Of a stretch of DNA of 64,000 nucleotides, positions 45,246 to 53,607 are shown in pieces. The stretch's first letter is position 1. Each line of letters starts with the position of its first letter. Below the pieces are notes generated by a model. It made no database searches. It was given only the letters and a program-made list of their open reading frames with translations, and was not told where the DNA came from. The position numbers and the translations under genes were made by a program. Source of the DNA: Flavobacterium defluvii (GTDB taxonomy: Bacteria; Bacteroidota; Bacteroidia; Flavobacteriales; Flavobacteriaceae); assembly GCF_900129555.1 (NCBI RefSeq), contig NZ_FQWC01000005.1:186001-250000 (forward strand). The letters are read 5' to 3'.

Positions 45246-46148
45246 ATGAAAGAAATATGCATTGTTGAATTCACTTCTAATTTAGGTTTAAAAGAACCGC
45301 AAACAGGAAAAGAACCAGGCGTAAATCGTTTGCCAGACTGGTTATGGAAACATAATTTGCATAAGTCAATCAATCCTAAAAATATTATTCGGGTAGATCC
45401 GCCAAAATATTCGAATATCAAAGATCCTGAAACTAATATTCTCAACGCAGATTCGCTCGTAACTTATTCCAGAGAACAAGCTTATTTGATCAATAATTTA
45501 TTGAGTGCTAATAAATTTCCGTTTGTTTTGGGCGGAGATTGCAGTATTCTTTTAGGAGTTGCCATGGCTTTAAAACAAAAAGGCAATTATGGATTATTTT
45601 ACCTAGATGGCCATACCGATTTTATGGATATTTCTTTATCTGAAACAGGCGGCGTTGGCGGAATGGCGGCTTCAATCGTAACCGGAAACGGACACGAAAA
45701 ACTAACTAATATTCTCAATTTATCTCCTTATATAAAAGAAGAAAATCTTTGGTGTATTGGCAATCGCGAATATGATGATGAATACGAAAATGAAATCAGA
45801 AAATCATCTGCAACTTATATCAGCCTTCAGGAACTTCGAAAACAAGGAATTGCTAATTGCACAAAAAAATTCCTTTCAGAAATTCAAAATAAAAACTTAG
45901 ACGGTTTCTGGCTGCATATTGATGTCGATGTTCTTAATGATGAAATTATGCCGTGCGTAGACAGCCGAACTCCAGATGGTTTAACGTATGACGAATTTAA
46001 TGAACTTACCTCCTATTTGTTTCAAAGTCAAAAGCTAAGCGGACTTGAAATTACAATTCTAGATCCGGATTTAGATAAAACGGGGGAATACACAAAAGAT
46101 TTTGTTAACAATCTTACTTCGACTTTTAATAAACACTTTAATAATTGA
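45246..46148 (+). CDS. Arginase/agmatinase-superfamily ureohydrolase with GGDCS site
   Basis: Ureohydrolase-fold enzyme. The dimanganese motifs are FVLGGDCS (residues 94-100), LDGHTDF (120-126) and HIDVDVLND. In classical arginase and agmatinase the first motif is GGDHS; here Cys99 replaces the metal-binding His, and DGHTD replaces DAHxD. The remaining Asp ligands (Asp121, His123, Asp125 and the DxD of HIDVDVL) are kept. The chain is complete at 300 residues. Hydrolysis of a guanidino compound is likely, but the substrate (arginine, agmatine or another) is not decided. It is not linked to rocD, which is 37 kb away. Confidence 0.85.
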   Translation: MKEICIVEFTSNLGLKEPQTGKEPGVNRLPDWLWKHNLHKSINPKNIIRVDPPKYSNIKDPETNILNADSLVTYSREQAYLINNLLSANKFPFVLGGDCSILLGVAMALKQKGNYGLFYLDGHTDFMDISLSETGGVGGMAASIVTGNGHEKLTNILNLSPYIKEENLWCIGNREYDDEYENEIRKSSATYISLQELRKQGIANCTKKFLSEIQNKNLDGFWLHIDVDVLNDEIMPCVDSRTPDGLTYDEFNELTSYLFQSQKLSGLEITILDPDLDKTGEYTKDFVNNLTSTFNKHFNN

Positions 46149-46213
46149 TTTTCAAAACATTATATAATCAATAAAATTTTTAATTTTAAAGAAATTAGAA
46201 CAAATATCATTTA

Positions 46214-46645
46214 ATGAAAATAGAAGAAATTAAAACAAATGATTTCGAAACTTTAAAAATTCTATTTTTAGAAGAAAGAAAAAGAACTTTTTCCTGGCTT
46301 GACACATCAGAATTTGAATTGGATGATTTTGAAAAACAAACGCAGGGAGAATATATTTTAGTTGCACATATTGATAAAATTCCGGTTGGTTTTATTTCAA
46401 TCTGGATGCCTAATAATTTTATTCATCATTTATATGTCGATCAAAAATATCAAGGCAAAAAAATTGGAACAGAACTAATAAAAGCAGCAATTCAAAAAAC
46501 TAAATTTCCGATTACTTTAAAATGTTTAGAAAACAATATTAAAGCTGTTGAATTTTATAAAAGAAAAGGATTTATTGAAAAAGAAAAAGGCAGATCCGGA
46601 AACGGAACTTATATCTTGTTTGAACTTTCAGAAAATATTAATTAA
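46214..46645 (+). CDS. GNAT-family N-acetyltransferase
   Basis: Acetyl-CoA-dependent acetyltransferase of the GNAT fold. The core strands read YILVAHIDKIPVGFISIW and FIHHLYVDQKYQGKKIGTEL (the latter includes the acetyl-CoA P-loop QGKKIG), and the C-terminal NNIKAVEFYKRKGF motif is typical. It is 143 residues. It lies 65 nt after the arginase-fold gene and 12 nt before a DUF1801 gene. The acceptor substrate is unknown. Confidence 0.88.
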   Translation: MKIEEIKTNDFETLKILFLEERKRTFSWLDTSEFELDDFEKQTQGEYILVAHIDKIPVGFISIWMPNNFIHHLYVDQKYQGKKIGTELIKAAIQKTKFPITLKCLENNIKAVEFYKRKGFIEKEKGRSGNGTYILFELSENIN

Positions 46646-46657
46646 AATTTAAAAAAC

Positions 46658-47047
46658 ATGAATAAGCAAATTCAGGAATATAATGATTCTCAAAATGTAG
46701 AAGACAAAAAAATATGCCGTATTCTAAGTTCTGAAATTAATGATTTCCTGAATGAAGCCGAAAGCAAAATCTGGCATGGGCATCCGGTTTGGTTTTTAGA
46801 TGGAAATCCGGTTGTGGGTTACAGCAAATTAAAAGGTTCTGTAAGACTTCTTTTTTGGAGCGGGCAATCTTTTGATGAAAGTGGACTTCAAAACGAAGGA
46901 AGTTTTAAAGCTGCCGAAGCAAAATATACTTCACACGATCAAATTAATATTAAAGATTTAAAAAGATGGCTTGAAAAAGCCAGAAATATCCAGTGGGATT
47001 ATAAAAATATAGTAAAGCGAAAAGGTGTTTTGATTCGGCTGAAATAA
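46658..47047 (+). CDS. DUF1801 domain protein (copy A)
   Basis: Small soluble DUF1801-family protein (129 aa). The diagnostic pattern is a helical N-terminus followed by KIWHGHPVWFLDGNPVVGY and RLLFWSGQSF, then the helical end DLKRWLEKARNIQWDYKNIV. The fold is frataxin-like in solved members, and some are called iron chaperones on weak grounds. It is co-directional with the GNAT gene (12-nt gap). Two further DUF1801 genes lie at 55.1 and 61.0 kb. Confidence 0.82.
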   Translation: MNKQIQEYNDSQNVEDKKICRILSSEINDFLNEAESKIWHGHPVWFLDGNPVVGYSKLKGSVRLLFWSGQSFDESGLQNEGSFKAAEAKYTSHDQINIKDLKRWLEKARNIQWDYKNIVKRKGVLIRLK

Positions 47048-47132
47048 CACTTTGACTATAATTTATATTTTAAATAAAAATAAATTTTAATTAAAAAATA
47101 AAAAATATTTATCGAAAAACAATAAATATTAT

Positions 47133-47140
47133 TATATTTG
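47133..47140 (+). promoter_or_regulatory. -7 element of the DUF2975/HTH pair
   Basis: TATATTTG is a perfect TAnnTTTG, 26 nt upstream of the ATG in an otherwise A/T-only region. No clear TTG upstream. Confidence 0.55.
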
Positions 47141-47166
47141 CGACATACTATTTAAATCAAAATATT

Positions 47167-47706
47167 ATGTCAACAAAATCAACTTACATTTTAAAGTTCT
47201 TAAACGTAATGTCGTGGATTGCTTTTATTGGACTTTGTATAAAAGCAGGTACACTTTTAACCTCTTACGGAATTAGTATGTTTTTCAACGAAGTTGGAGC
47301 AAAGAACCTTCAATTAGGTCTAGATCTGTCTCAATTAAAAGCGTATGATGTTGTAGATTATTCTATTATGGTTTTCTCTATAACCATAATTACAATTCTC
47401 GAAGCTTTGGTATTTTACTCGGTAATTCAGATTTTCCTTAAAATTAATTATGTTAGTCCGTTTCATGAAACCATAGGAAAACTGATTCAAAAAATGAGTG
47501 CATTTTCGTTTTTAGTGGGTATTTTCAGCAACGTAACGGCTAATTATTCTCAAAAATTTACAGCAATAGGCATTCCGCTTCCAAATCTTACCGAACATAT
47601 CGGGCTTGGTGATGCTTTCTTATTTTTTGCCGGAATTTTATATTTTATCTCACAGCTTTTTGCAAAAGGAATCGAACTTCAAAAAGAAAGCGAATTAACC
47701 ATATAA
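47167..47706 (+). CDS. DUF2975 four-helix membrane protein
   Basis: Integral membrane protein with four predicted helices (about residues 9-30, 62-90, 108-125 and 148-167) matching DUF2975. Such proteins are regularly encoded next to a YozG-type mini-regulator, as here (3-nt gap). Function is unknown; the arrangement suggests that the membrane protein and the HTH protein act as a sensing pair. 179 residues. Confidence 0.85.
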   Translation: MSTKSTYILKFLNVMSWIAFIGLCIKAGTLLTSYGISMFFNEVGAKNLQLGLDLSQLKAYDVVDYSIMVFSITIITILEALVFYSVIQIFLKINYVSPFHETIGKLIQKMSAFSFLVGIFSNVTANYSQKFTAIGIPLPNLTEHIGLGDAFLFFAGILYFISQLFAKGIELQKESELTI

Positions 47707-47709
47707 ATT

Positions 47710-47916
47710 ATGCCGATTATAGTAAATTTAGACGTAATGATGGCCAAGCGAAAAATGTCATTAAACGAACTTTCTGAAAAAGTTGATTTGACTCTATCCA
47801 ATCTTTCGATATTAAAAACGGGCAAAGCAAAAGCGGTTCGTTTTAGTACGCTCGAAGCAATTTGTAAAGTTCTCGAATGCCAGCCGGGAGATATTTTAGA
47901 ATTTGTAGAAAAATAA
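47710..47916 (+). CDS. YozG-like HTH transcriptional regulator
   Basis: A 68-residue Cro/CI-type helix-turn-helix protein (HTH_26 group): VNLDVMMAKRKMSLNELSEK, LTLSNLSILKTGKAKAVRFS and the end VLECQPGDILEFVEK. It consists of the DNA-binding domain only. It is translated directly after the DUF2975 gene and terminated by the hairpin at 47947. It probably regulates its own operon. Confidence 0.9.
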   Translation: MPIIVNLDVMMAKRKMSLNELSEKVDLTLSNLSILKTGKAKAVRFSTLEAICKVLECQPGDILEFVEK

Positions 47917-47946
47917 TTGAATCGAATTTATTTGTATTTTCGTATT

Positions 47947-47974
47947 AAAGAGAACTTTTCGGTTCTCTTTTTTG
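47947..47974 (+). terminator. Terminator of the DUF2975/HTH operon
   Basis: AAAGAGAAC (47947-47955) pairs with GTTCTCTTT (47962-47970), then T's. Its place just before 48001 shows that the oxidoreductase starts at that ATG and not at the in-frame TTG at 47917. Confidence 0.85.
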
Positions 47975-48000
47975 ATTTAATAATTTCTAAAATCAAACCA

Positions 48001-48597
48001 ATGAATATCTTAATTGTTTACAGTCATCCAAGCAAAAAATCGTATACATTTCAGGTTTTAGAACAATTAAAATCTGCAATTGTAAAACAAAACTGGAATC
48101 TGGAAATTTCAGATTTATACGCTTCCAATTTCCAAAGCGATATGTCTGAAAAAGAATATGAAAGAGAAGGTTTTGCAAAACTTGATCTGCCCATTTCAGA
48201 AGATGTTTTGGCAGAACATAAAAAAATCGAAAAAGCCGATTGCATCATTTTTCTATATCCGGTTTGGTGGAGCGATTGTCCGGCAAAATTAAAAGGCTGG
48301 TTCGACCGGGTTTATTCAGTTGGATATGCTTACGGACAAACGGATAATTTCCCAAAAATGAAAATCATTCCCTTTGGACTTGTTATTTGTACCGCCGGAC
48401 ATCCAAATGATTTTTTAAACGAAATAGGAATGGCACAAAGCATGGAAACCATTATGCTGGAAGATCGTTTAGGAAAACGTTTCAGAAATAAAGAAATGCT
48501 GATTTTAGGCGGAACTTTAGAATTAGAAAAAGTTATGGAAAACCACTTTTTGCAGATAGAAAATATATGCACGAAAATAAAGCAGCATCTCATTTAA
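48001..48597 (+). CDS. Flavodoxin-fold NAD(P)H oxidoreductase
   Basis: FMN/FAD-dependent quinone-reductase-like enzyme (NQO1/KefF/YwrO group). The flavin phosphate loop is ILIVYSHPSKKSYTFQVLE (residues 3-21), and IIFLYPVWWSDCPAKLKGW followed by FDRVYSVGYAY is the family signature. Chosen start ATG 48001 gives MNILIVYSHP and 198 residues, normal for the group. A terminator lies between it and the preceding HTH gene, so it has its own transcript. The physiological electron acceptor is unknown. Confidence 0.9.
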   Translation: MNILIVYSHPSKKSYTFQVLEQLKSAIVKQNWNLEISDLYASNFQSDMSEKEYEREGFAKLDLPISEDVLAEHKKIEKADCIIFLYPVWWSDCPAKLKGWFDRVYSVGYAYGQTDNFPKMKIIPFGLVICTAGHPNDFLNEIGMAQSMETIMLEDRLGKRFRNKEMLILGGTLELEKVMENHFLQIENICTKIKQHLI

Positions 48598-48637
48598 ATC
48601 AATTATTTTAGAGTCTCAATTAAAATTAATTTAAAAA

Positions 48638-49243
48638 ATGGCTGTTAAAAAAGGTGTATTAGAAAAGATGTCTGATGTTGAATTAGAAAAATATATTAAA
48701 CCTGAAACTACATTTGTTCCTGAAGCCACTAAAATTGCTTTTGAAATACTTAAAAAAAGAGGGCGTCAATTTTCAGATGAAGAAATAGAATTGATTAATT
48801 TACTGATTAATAAAAAGGAAGAAAAAAAAATACTACCTATACATCAAAATCATATAAAATCATCAAATTTTATTTTTATTTCAGTAGCTCTAGGAATAAT
48901 AAACTTAATTTTAGCTATGTATATAGACACTAAAATTGAATTTATTCCGGCTAGCATAGCTTTTACTTTTCTTGCAATTCTAGGATACTTTGTTCGACAA
49001 GGACGTGAGTTAAAGGTTCTTCTTTTAGTATTATTTTCAATTGGATTATTAGGTTCTATACATACTTTAATTTTTAATTTGACCAATTTTCCATTGAACG
49101 GAATTCTAAGTCTTTCTCAAATAATATTACAATTTTGGGCCGTAATTTTTCTATTTATGATCCCAAAGGAATTTGAAAGTATAAAAAATAACGAATTTGA
49201 ATTATGGCTTTCTGGCAAAAATGAAGAAAACACTCAAAAATAA
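48638..49243 (+). CDS. Hypothetical membrane protein
   Basis: A 201-residue protein I do not recognise. The soluble N-terminus (about 1-75) contains MSDVELEKYIKPETTFVPEA and AFEILKKRGRQFSDEEIELI, a helical motif seen at the start of various flavobacterial membrane proteins. Four hydrophobic helices follow (about 78-96, 101-115, 123-141 and 152-172), then a charged tail. Its AT content is high even for this genome. It is 40 nt after the oxidoreductase gene and 68 nt before DUF4261. Confidence 0.75.
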   Translation: MAVKKGVLEKMSDVELEKYIKPETTFVPEATKIAFEILKKRGRQFSDEEIELINLLINKKEEKKILPIHQNHIKSSNFIFISVALGIINLILAMYIDTKIEFIPASIAFTFLAILGYFVRQGRELKVLLLVLFSIGLLGSIHTLIFNLTNFPLNGILSLSQIILQFWAVIFLFMIPKEFESIKNNEFELWLSGKNEENTQK

Positions 49244-49311
49244 CAAATGAGAAAATTAGCAGAATGAATATAATCAGGTAATAAAATAAGCCTTCTAAAA
49301 ATATAAAACCA

Positions 49312-50163
49312 ATGAAATTATTCAATTTTTCAAAAAACAAACCCGAAGATAACGAAGAAGACAGATTAGAAAATTATGCTGAAATGCTTAATTGCAAACT
49401 ATTGTTTATTGGTGAACCTAAAATAGATGGCGACAAAATTTTAGACGAATTAAAAAGGCATTTTGATAATGTTGAAAATGTCAGTAAAGACAAGTCTTTT
49501 ATGTTTCAGTTTCCTGATTTTCAAATTGAACTGGCAGATGCGACAATTCCGGCGCAATGTCTTATTGCAGTTCCAGATGATGGAAAATTTGAGATCGAAA
49601 TTCCTGACACTGCTTTTCAGCAAAACTGGAATTGGCCTGAAGCTGAAGAAATTGTCCGAAATTGTAATTACGAAATATTAGTTACTGATTTTATGTCCAG
49701 AACTCTGCCTTACAAAGAAAGATTCAATTTGTACATGGAATTTTTAGCGGCAGTGACCAAAATGACACAGCCAAACGCTATTTATTCATTTCATGCAGAA
49801 AAAATAATAAATCCTGTTGAATTTATTGATGCCTGGGAAAGCGGACATAACTCAATTCTGGACATACTTTGCAATGTAAGATTATACAATATTTCCGATT
49901 CTGAAAATAATGAAATGATTATGGACAGCGTTGGACTTCATTCCTTTGGACTGCCCGATTTTCAAATTCAGTTCTCTGGATTTGATGCTAATGATATTGC
50001 AAACTGGATTTGGAATTATGTTTATTATGTTTTTGAAAATGGTGATATTATAGAAAACGGAAACACTTTAGAAGGAATTGAAAGCGGATCAAAATGGAAA
50101 TGCGAAAGAGTACTTTCTACAATTTCTCCGGAGCGAGTAGTTATTAATGTTTTGCCCGATTGA
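49312..50163 (+). CDS. DUF4261 domain protein
   Basis: Soluble 283-residue protein. The N-terminal part (KLLFIGEPKIDGDKILDELK, FQIELADATIPAQCLIAV) and the C-terminal segment (GLPDFQIQFSGFDANDIANW) fit DUF4261, a family frequent in contact-dependent toxin/immunity neighbourhoods and otherwise uncharacterised. No toxin, Rhs or T6SS gene is near, so an immunity role is not supported here. It has no signal peptide or membrane segment. Confidence 0.75.
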   Translation: MKLFNFSKNKPEDNEEDRLENYAEMLNCKLLFIGEPKIDGDKILDELKRHFDNVENVSKDKSFMFQFPDFQIELADATIPAQCLIAVPDDGKFEIEIPDTAFQQNWNWPEAEEIVRNCNYEILVTDFMSRTLPYKERFNLYMEFLAAVTKMTQPNAIYSFHAEKIINPVEFIDAWESGHNSILDILCNVRLYNISDSENNEMIMDSVGLHSFGLPDFQIQFSGFDANDIANWIWNYVYYVFENGDIIENGNTLEGIESGSKWKCERVLSTISPERVVINVLPD

Positions 50164-50229
50164 TAAAATTTGTCCGAAATTACCCCTAGAATTGTCTTAT
50201 TAAAACCCAACCAATTGATTTTTAAAGAA

Positions 50230-50237
50230 TAAATTTG
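50230..50237 (+). promoter_or_regulatory. -7 element of the SRPBCC gene A
   Basis: TAAATTTG fits TAnnTTTG exactly and lies 24 nt upstream of the ATG. TTG at 50215-50217 is closer (12 nt) than the usual spacing. Confidence 0.45.
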
Positions 50238-50261
50238 ATATAATTTTTAAAAATCATAAAA

Positions 50262-50747
50262 ATGAGCGCAACAGATTTTACAACAACAATAAAAGTCGAT
50301 CAGTCTCCAGAAGAAGTTTTTAGAGCTGCTACAAATGTGCGAGACTGGTGGTCTGAAGAAATTGAAGGCAATACAGCCAATTTAAATGATGAATTTGATT
50401 ATCATTATGAAGATGTTCATCGCTGTAAAATCAAACTAATAGAAGTAATTCCGAATCGGAAAATTGTCTGGCTGATTGAAGAAAACTTTTTCAAATTTAC
50501 CGAAGACAAAAACGAATGGACAGGCACAAAACCAACTTTTGAAATTTCTGAAAAAGATGGAAAAACAGAACTTCGATTTACACATTTTGGATTAACATCA
50601 GAGTATGAATGTTTTGAAATCTGCCGCGATGCCTGGACAAATTACATTCAAAAAAGTTTGAAAAATTTAATCGAAACCGGAAAAGGAAACCCAAACGCAA
50701 GCGGAAAACCTCAAACCGAAAACGAAAAAAAATTATCTGCAAACTAA
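50262..50747 (+). CDS. SRPBCC/AHSA1-like protein (A)
   Basis: START-like SRPBCC-fold protein (161 aa): FTTTIKVDQSPEEVFRAATN, VRDWWSEEIEG and a C-terminal helix AWTNYIQKSLKNLIETGKG follow the AHSA1-type pattern of small hydrophobic-ligand or Hsp90-activator-like proteins. Bacterial members mostly lack known ligands. It is a single gene, followed by a large repeat. A second, only distantly related SRPBCC protein is at 60.5 kb. Confidence 0.85.
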   Translation: MSATDFTTTIKVDQSPEEVFRAATNVRDWWSEEIEGNTANLNDEFDYHYEDVHRCKIKLIEVIPNRKIVWLIEENFFKFTEDKNEWTGTKPTFEISEKDGKTELRFTHFGLTSEYECFEICRDAWTNYIQKSLKNLIETGKGNPNASGKPQTENEKKLSAN

Positions 50748-50753
50748 TTTTTG

Positions 50754-50880
50754 GCCCGCAGATTTTACAGATTAAACAGATTTTTACAGCTTATTTTAAA
50801 ATTTACCACAGATTAAATGATTAAAAAAATGTGAAAAAGTAAACAGCAAAAATCCGTTTCATCCATAAAATCTGTGGGCA
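50754..50880. repeat. Dispersed ACAGATTAAACnGATTT repeat, copy 3 (longest)
   Basis: Left part GCCCGCAGATTTTACAGATT, AAACAGATTTTT; right part AAAATCCGTTTCATCCATAAAATCTGTGGGC. The ends are imperfect reverse complements over about 30 nt, and the middle holds ACCACAGATTAAATGATTA. Same words as 15083-15195 and 38440-38494. Confidence 0.7.
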
Positions 50881-50885
50881 ATGCT

Positions 50886-50990
50886 CAAAACCATAGCATC
50901 TTAGTAACTTAGAATCTCAGCCACTTTTAAGCTACAACAATCATAGATTTGGCTACAGCCAAAGTTTTAATGTTACGCAACTTTGTAACA
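50886..50990. repeat. CTTAG-word repeat and two short palindromes before the NmrA gene
   Basis: CATAGCATCTTAGTAACTTAG and AATCTCAGCC (50886-50922) belong to the 17221/24690 family. Then comes the palindrome TTTGGCT-AC-AGCCAAA (50948-50963) and TGTTAC-GCAACTTT-GTAACA (50971-50990), 17 nt before the start codon. The latter could be an operator for the AraC or another regulator. Confidence 0.5.
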
Positions 50991-51006
50991 TCAAAATTTA
51001 AGATTT

Positions 51007-51903
51007 ATGAAAATTACAATTACAGGTTCTTTAGGGAACATCAGCAAACCTTTGGCGAAAGAATTAATTCAAAAAGGACATTCCGTTACCGTAATTACGA
51101 GCAGTAACGAGAGAAAAAATGAAATAGAAGCATTAGGCGCAAAAGCAGCAATTGGTTCTGTACAGGATTTAAGCTTTTTAACCCAGGCTTTTACCGGGGC
51201 AGATGCCGTTTATTGTATGATTCCGCGTGCCAATTATTTTGATCCCAATCTTGACTTAGATAGTTTTACCCGAAAAACAGGAAATGTGTATGCCCAAGCC
51301 ATTAAACAATCTGGCGTAAAACATGTTGTATTCCTGAGCAGTATTGGCGCACATTTAAAAGAAAAATCAGGAATCATTCAGCGTTATAATGAAATCGAGT
51401 CGGTTTTAAATCAACTCTCAGATGTTTCCATTACATTTATGCGTCCAACTTCGTTTTATTACAATCTGCTGGCTTATATTCCTGCGATTAAAAATCAAGG
51501 TTTTATTTCGGCAAATTACGGAGCACATTCTACAATTCCGTGGGTTTCTCCAAACGATATTGCCAGCGCCATTGCTGAAGAACTTACAACTTCGCTTGAC
51601 GGAAAAAAAGTTCGTTATGTAGCAAGCGAAGAATTAAACGGACATGAAACTGCTAAAATCCTGGGCGAAGCCATTGGAAAACCAGATTTAGAATGGAAAT
51701 TAATCAGTGATGAAGAAGTTCTAAACGGATTAATTTCTGTGGGAATGCAGCCGAAAATCGCTGCAGGTTTAGTCGAAATGTATGCCGCACTTAACAACGA
51801 TACTTTAGGCGCAGATTACTATCAAAATCGTCCGGAAGTTTTAGGAAAAACAAAACTGGCAGATTATGCAAAAGAATTTGCTGCAATTTATAACCAAAAA
51901 TAG
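51007..51903 (+). CDS. NmrA-family NAD(P)-binding protein
   Basis: Atypical short-chain dehydrogenase of the NmrA/QOR2 type. The Rossmann motif is ITGSLGNISKPLAKELIQKG, followed by VTVITSS, GADAVYCMIPRANYF and KHVVFLSSIGAHLKEKSGI. The usual Tyr-xxx-Lys is not evident, as in NmrA-like sensors and quinone reductases. 298 residues. It is followed after 12 nt by an AraC regulator, which probably controls it; such pairs answer electrophile or redox stress, but this is inference. Confidence 0.88.
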   Translation: MKITITGSLGNISKPLAKELIQKGHSVTVITSSNERKNEIEALGAKAAIGSVQDLSFLTQAFTGADAVYCMIPRANYFDPNLDLDSFTRKTGNVYAQAIKQSGVKHVVFLSSIGAHLKEKSGIIQRYNEIESVLNQLSDVSITFMRPTSFYYNLLAYIPAIKNQGFISANYGAHSTIPWVSPNDIASAIAEELTTSLDGKKVRYVASEELNGHETAKILGEAIGKPDLEWKLISDEEVLNGLISVGMQPKIAAGLVEMYAALNNDTLGADYYQNRPEVLGKTKLADYAKEFAAIYNQK

Positions 51904-51915
51904 GTAACTTAGGCT

Positions 51916-52830
51916 ATGGCAAATCTACAACCACATCGAATAAAAAGTATCAGCGAATTTCATGAGTTTAGGGGTTTGCCAAAGCCAGAGCATCCGCTTG
52001 TAAGCGTTTATAATTTTAAAGATTTAAAATACCTGAACGAACAGGAACCAAAAAGCTTAATCCTTGATTTTTATTCCATTGCACTCAAAAAAAATGCCAA
52101 TGCCGTAATGCGTTACGGCCAGCAGGAATATGATTTTAAAGAAGGCGTATTATTATTTATTGCACCCGGCCAGGTTTTTTCTATCGAAGGCAATTCAGAA
52201 TTACAGCACACGGGATATTCTTTATTAATTCACCCTGACTTTTTATGGAATACGCCGCTTGCGCAAAAAATAAAGCAATACGAATATTTTGGATATGCGG
52301 TTCATGAAGCGCTGCATCTTTCTGATAAAGAAGAAAAAATGATTATCGATATTATGAAAAATATTCAGCAGGAATATCAATCTAATATTGATAAATTCAG
52401 CGAGGATGTAATTATTGCACAAATAGAATTATTACTCACCTATTCTGAACGTTTTTACAACAGACAGTTTATCACCAGAAAAATAAGCAATCACGAAATT
52501 TTAGCTCGTTTAGAAAAACTTCTGGAACAATATTTTACAAATGATTCTTTATCCAAAAAAGGTCTGCCGACAGTTCTGTTTATTGCCGAAAACTTAAATG
52601 TTTCTCCTAATTATTTAAGTGCCTTATTAAAACATCTTACGGGACAGAGTACGCAGCAGCACATTCACGATAAACTGATTGAAAAAGCAAAAGAAAAACT
52701 ATCTACCACAAATCTTTCAGTCAGCGAAATCGCTTTTGAATTAGGTTTTGAACATCAGCAGTCTTTTAGTAAGTTATTCAAAACCAAGACCAGTGTTTCG
52801 CCCATAGAATTCAGGCAGTCTTTCAATTAA
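51916..52830 (+). CDS. AraC-family transcriptional regulator
   Basis: Regulator with an N-terminal cupin-like sensing domain (about residues 30-140, with VLLFIAPGQVFSIEG) and two C-terminal HTH motifs (about 205-300: VLFIAENLNVSPNYLSALLK and LSVSEIAFELGFEHQQSFSK), ending TSVSPIEFRQS as usual in the family. 304 residues. It is co-transcribed with the NmrA-type gene just upstream. Confidence 0.92.
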   Translation: MANLQPHRIKSISEFHEFRGLPKPEHPLVSVYNFKDLKYLNEQEPKSLILDFYSIALKKNANAVMRYGQQEYDFKEGVLLFIAPGQVFSIEGNSELQHTGYSLLIHPDFLWNTPLAQKIKQYEYFGYAVHEALHLSDKEEKMIIDIMKNIQQEYQSNIDKFSEDVIIAQIELLLTYSERFYNRQFITRKISNHEILARLEKLLEQYFTNDSLSKKGLPTVLFIAENLNVSPNYLSALLKHLTGQSTQQHIHDKLIEKAKEKLSTTNLSVSEIAFELGFEHQQSFSKLFKTKTSVSPIEFRQSFN

Positions 52831-52892
52831 AAAAAATTAAATGTAAACACTCATAATTTTCCTATATTCGTAAGATTAAAAAATTGAAACTT

Positions 52893-53318
52893 ATGAGTCC
52901 CTTTTTAAGGAATACTTTAGCTGTTATAGCCGGAATTGTTGTTGGGAGTTTTATTAATATGAGCATTATCGCAATAAGTGAATCCATTATCCCGCTTCCG
53001 GAAGGAGTTGATAATAAAACAATGGAAGGACTTCAAAAAACAATGCATTTGTATGAAGCAAAGCATTATATATTTCCATTTCTCGCCCATGCTGTAGGGA
53101 CATTTTTCGGTGCCGTTACAACAGCTTTAATTGCCATAAAACATAAAAAGAAATTAGCTCTGGGTATTGGTGCATTTTTCCTTTTTGGAGGAATTGTAAT
53201 GGTTTGTTCGCTTCCTTCTCCTATTTGGTTTACAATAGCAGATCTTGTCTTTGCTTATATCCCGATGGCGTATTTAGCGTTAAGATTTGCTTGTAGAAAA
53301 CAGAAAAAAGCAAAATAA
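52893..53318 (+). CDS. Hypothetical four-helix membrane protein
   Basis: A 141-residue membrane protein of no family I know. Helices at about residues 6-28, 60-82, 89-107 and 112-131; the loop after the first helix holds PLPEGVDNKTMEGLQKTMHL. I use the ATG at 52893; an in-frame TTG three codons earlier is possible. TATATTCG (52863-52870), one base off the -7 consensus, lies 22 nt upstream. The stop overlaps the next gene (TAATG), so the two are translationally coupled. Confidence 0.75.
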   Translation: MSPFLRNTLAVIAGIVVGSFINMSIIAISESIIPLPEGVDNKTMEGLQKTMHLYEAKHYIFPFLAHAVGTFFGAVTTALIAIKHKKKLALGIGAFFLFGGIVMVCSLPSPIWFTIADLVFAYIPMAYLALRFACRKQKKAK

Positions 53319-53533
53319 TGAGCGAGAAACCTGCAAAACAAAAACCGGCAAAAATGTGTTACGAACATTTAGGTGGAAAACTGGGGCAATTACTCGCCAT
53401 AAATTTTGCAGAAAAAGGCTGGATTGCAAAGAAAACTCCAACTGATAAACATTTTTACATTACAGATTTAGGCTTAAAAGAATTCGCAAAATTAGGCCTT
53501 GATATTTCTCAGATAAAATCAGAAGATTTATAA
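53318..53533 (+). CDS. Stand-alone ArsR-type C-terminal domain
   Basis: A 71-residue protein whose MCYEHLGGKLGQLLAINFAE, KGWIAK, HFYITDLGLKEFAKLGLD matches the C-terminal half of ArsR-family regulators (the CxxHLAG-type helix and wing with T.lG...LG.D). The winged-helix DNA-binding half is missing, and nothing upstream in this frame encodes it; the preceding gene is a membrane protein. So it is probably a small protein built from the regulator's accessory domain, coupled to the membrane partner by the 1-nt overlap. Confidence 0.7.
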   Translation: MSEKPAKQKPAKMCYEHLGGKLGQLLAINFAEKGWIAKKTPTDKHFYITDLGLKEFAKLGLDISQIKSEDL

Positions 53534-53607
53534 AAAATCGTTTTCATTTAATTTCAAAAACGTACCCTTAAATTCCTTACCTTAGTTTGCTTTTAATCCT
53601 TTAAATT

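Noticed and set aside
47917..48000. TTG start for the flavodoxin-fold oxidoreductase
   Set aside because: A terminator hairpin lies inside this stretch, and the flavin-binding strand begins right after ATG 48001.
49312..50163. DUF4261 as immunity protein of a toxin system
   Set aside because: No toxin, Rhs, VgrG or secretion gene lies nearby, so the association is not supported here.
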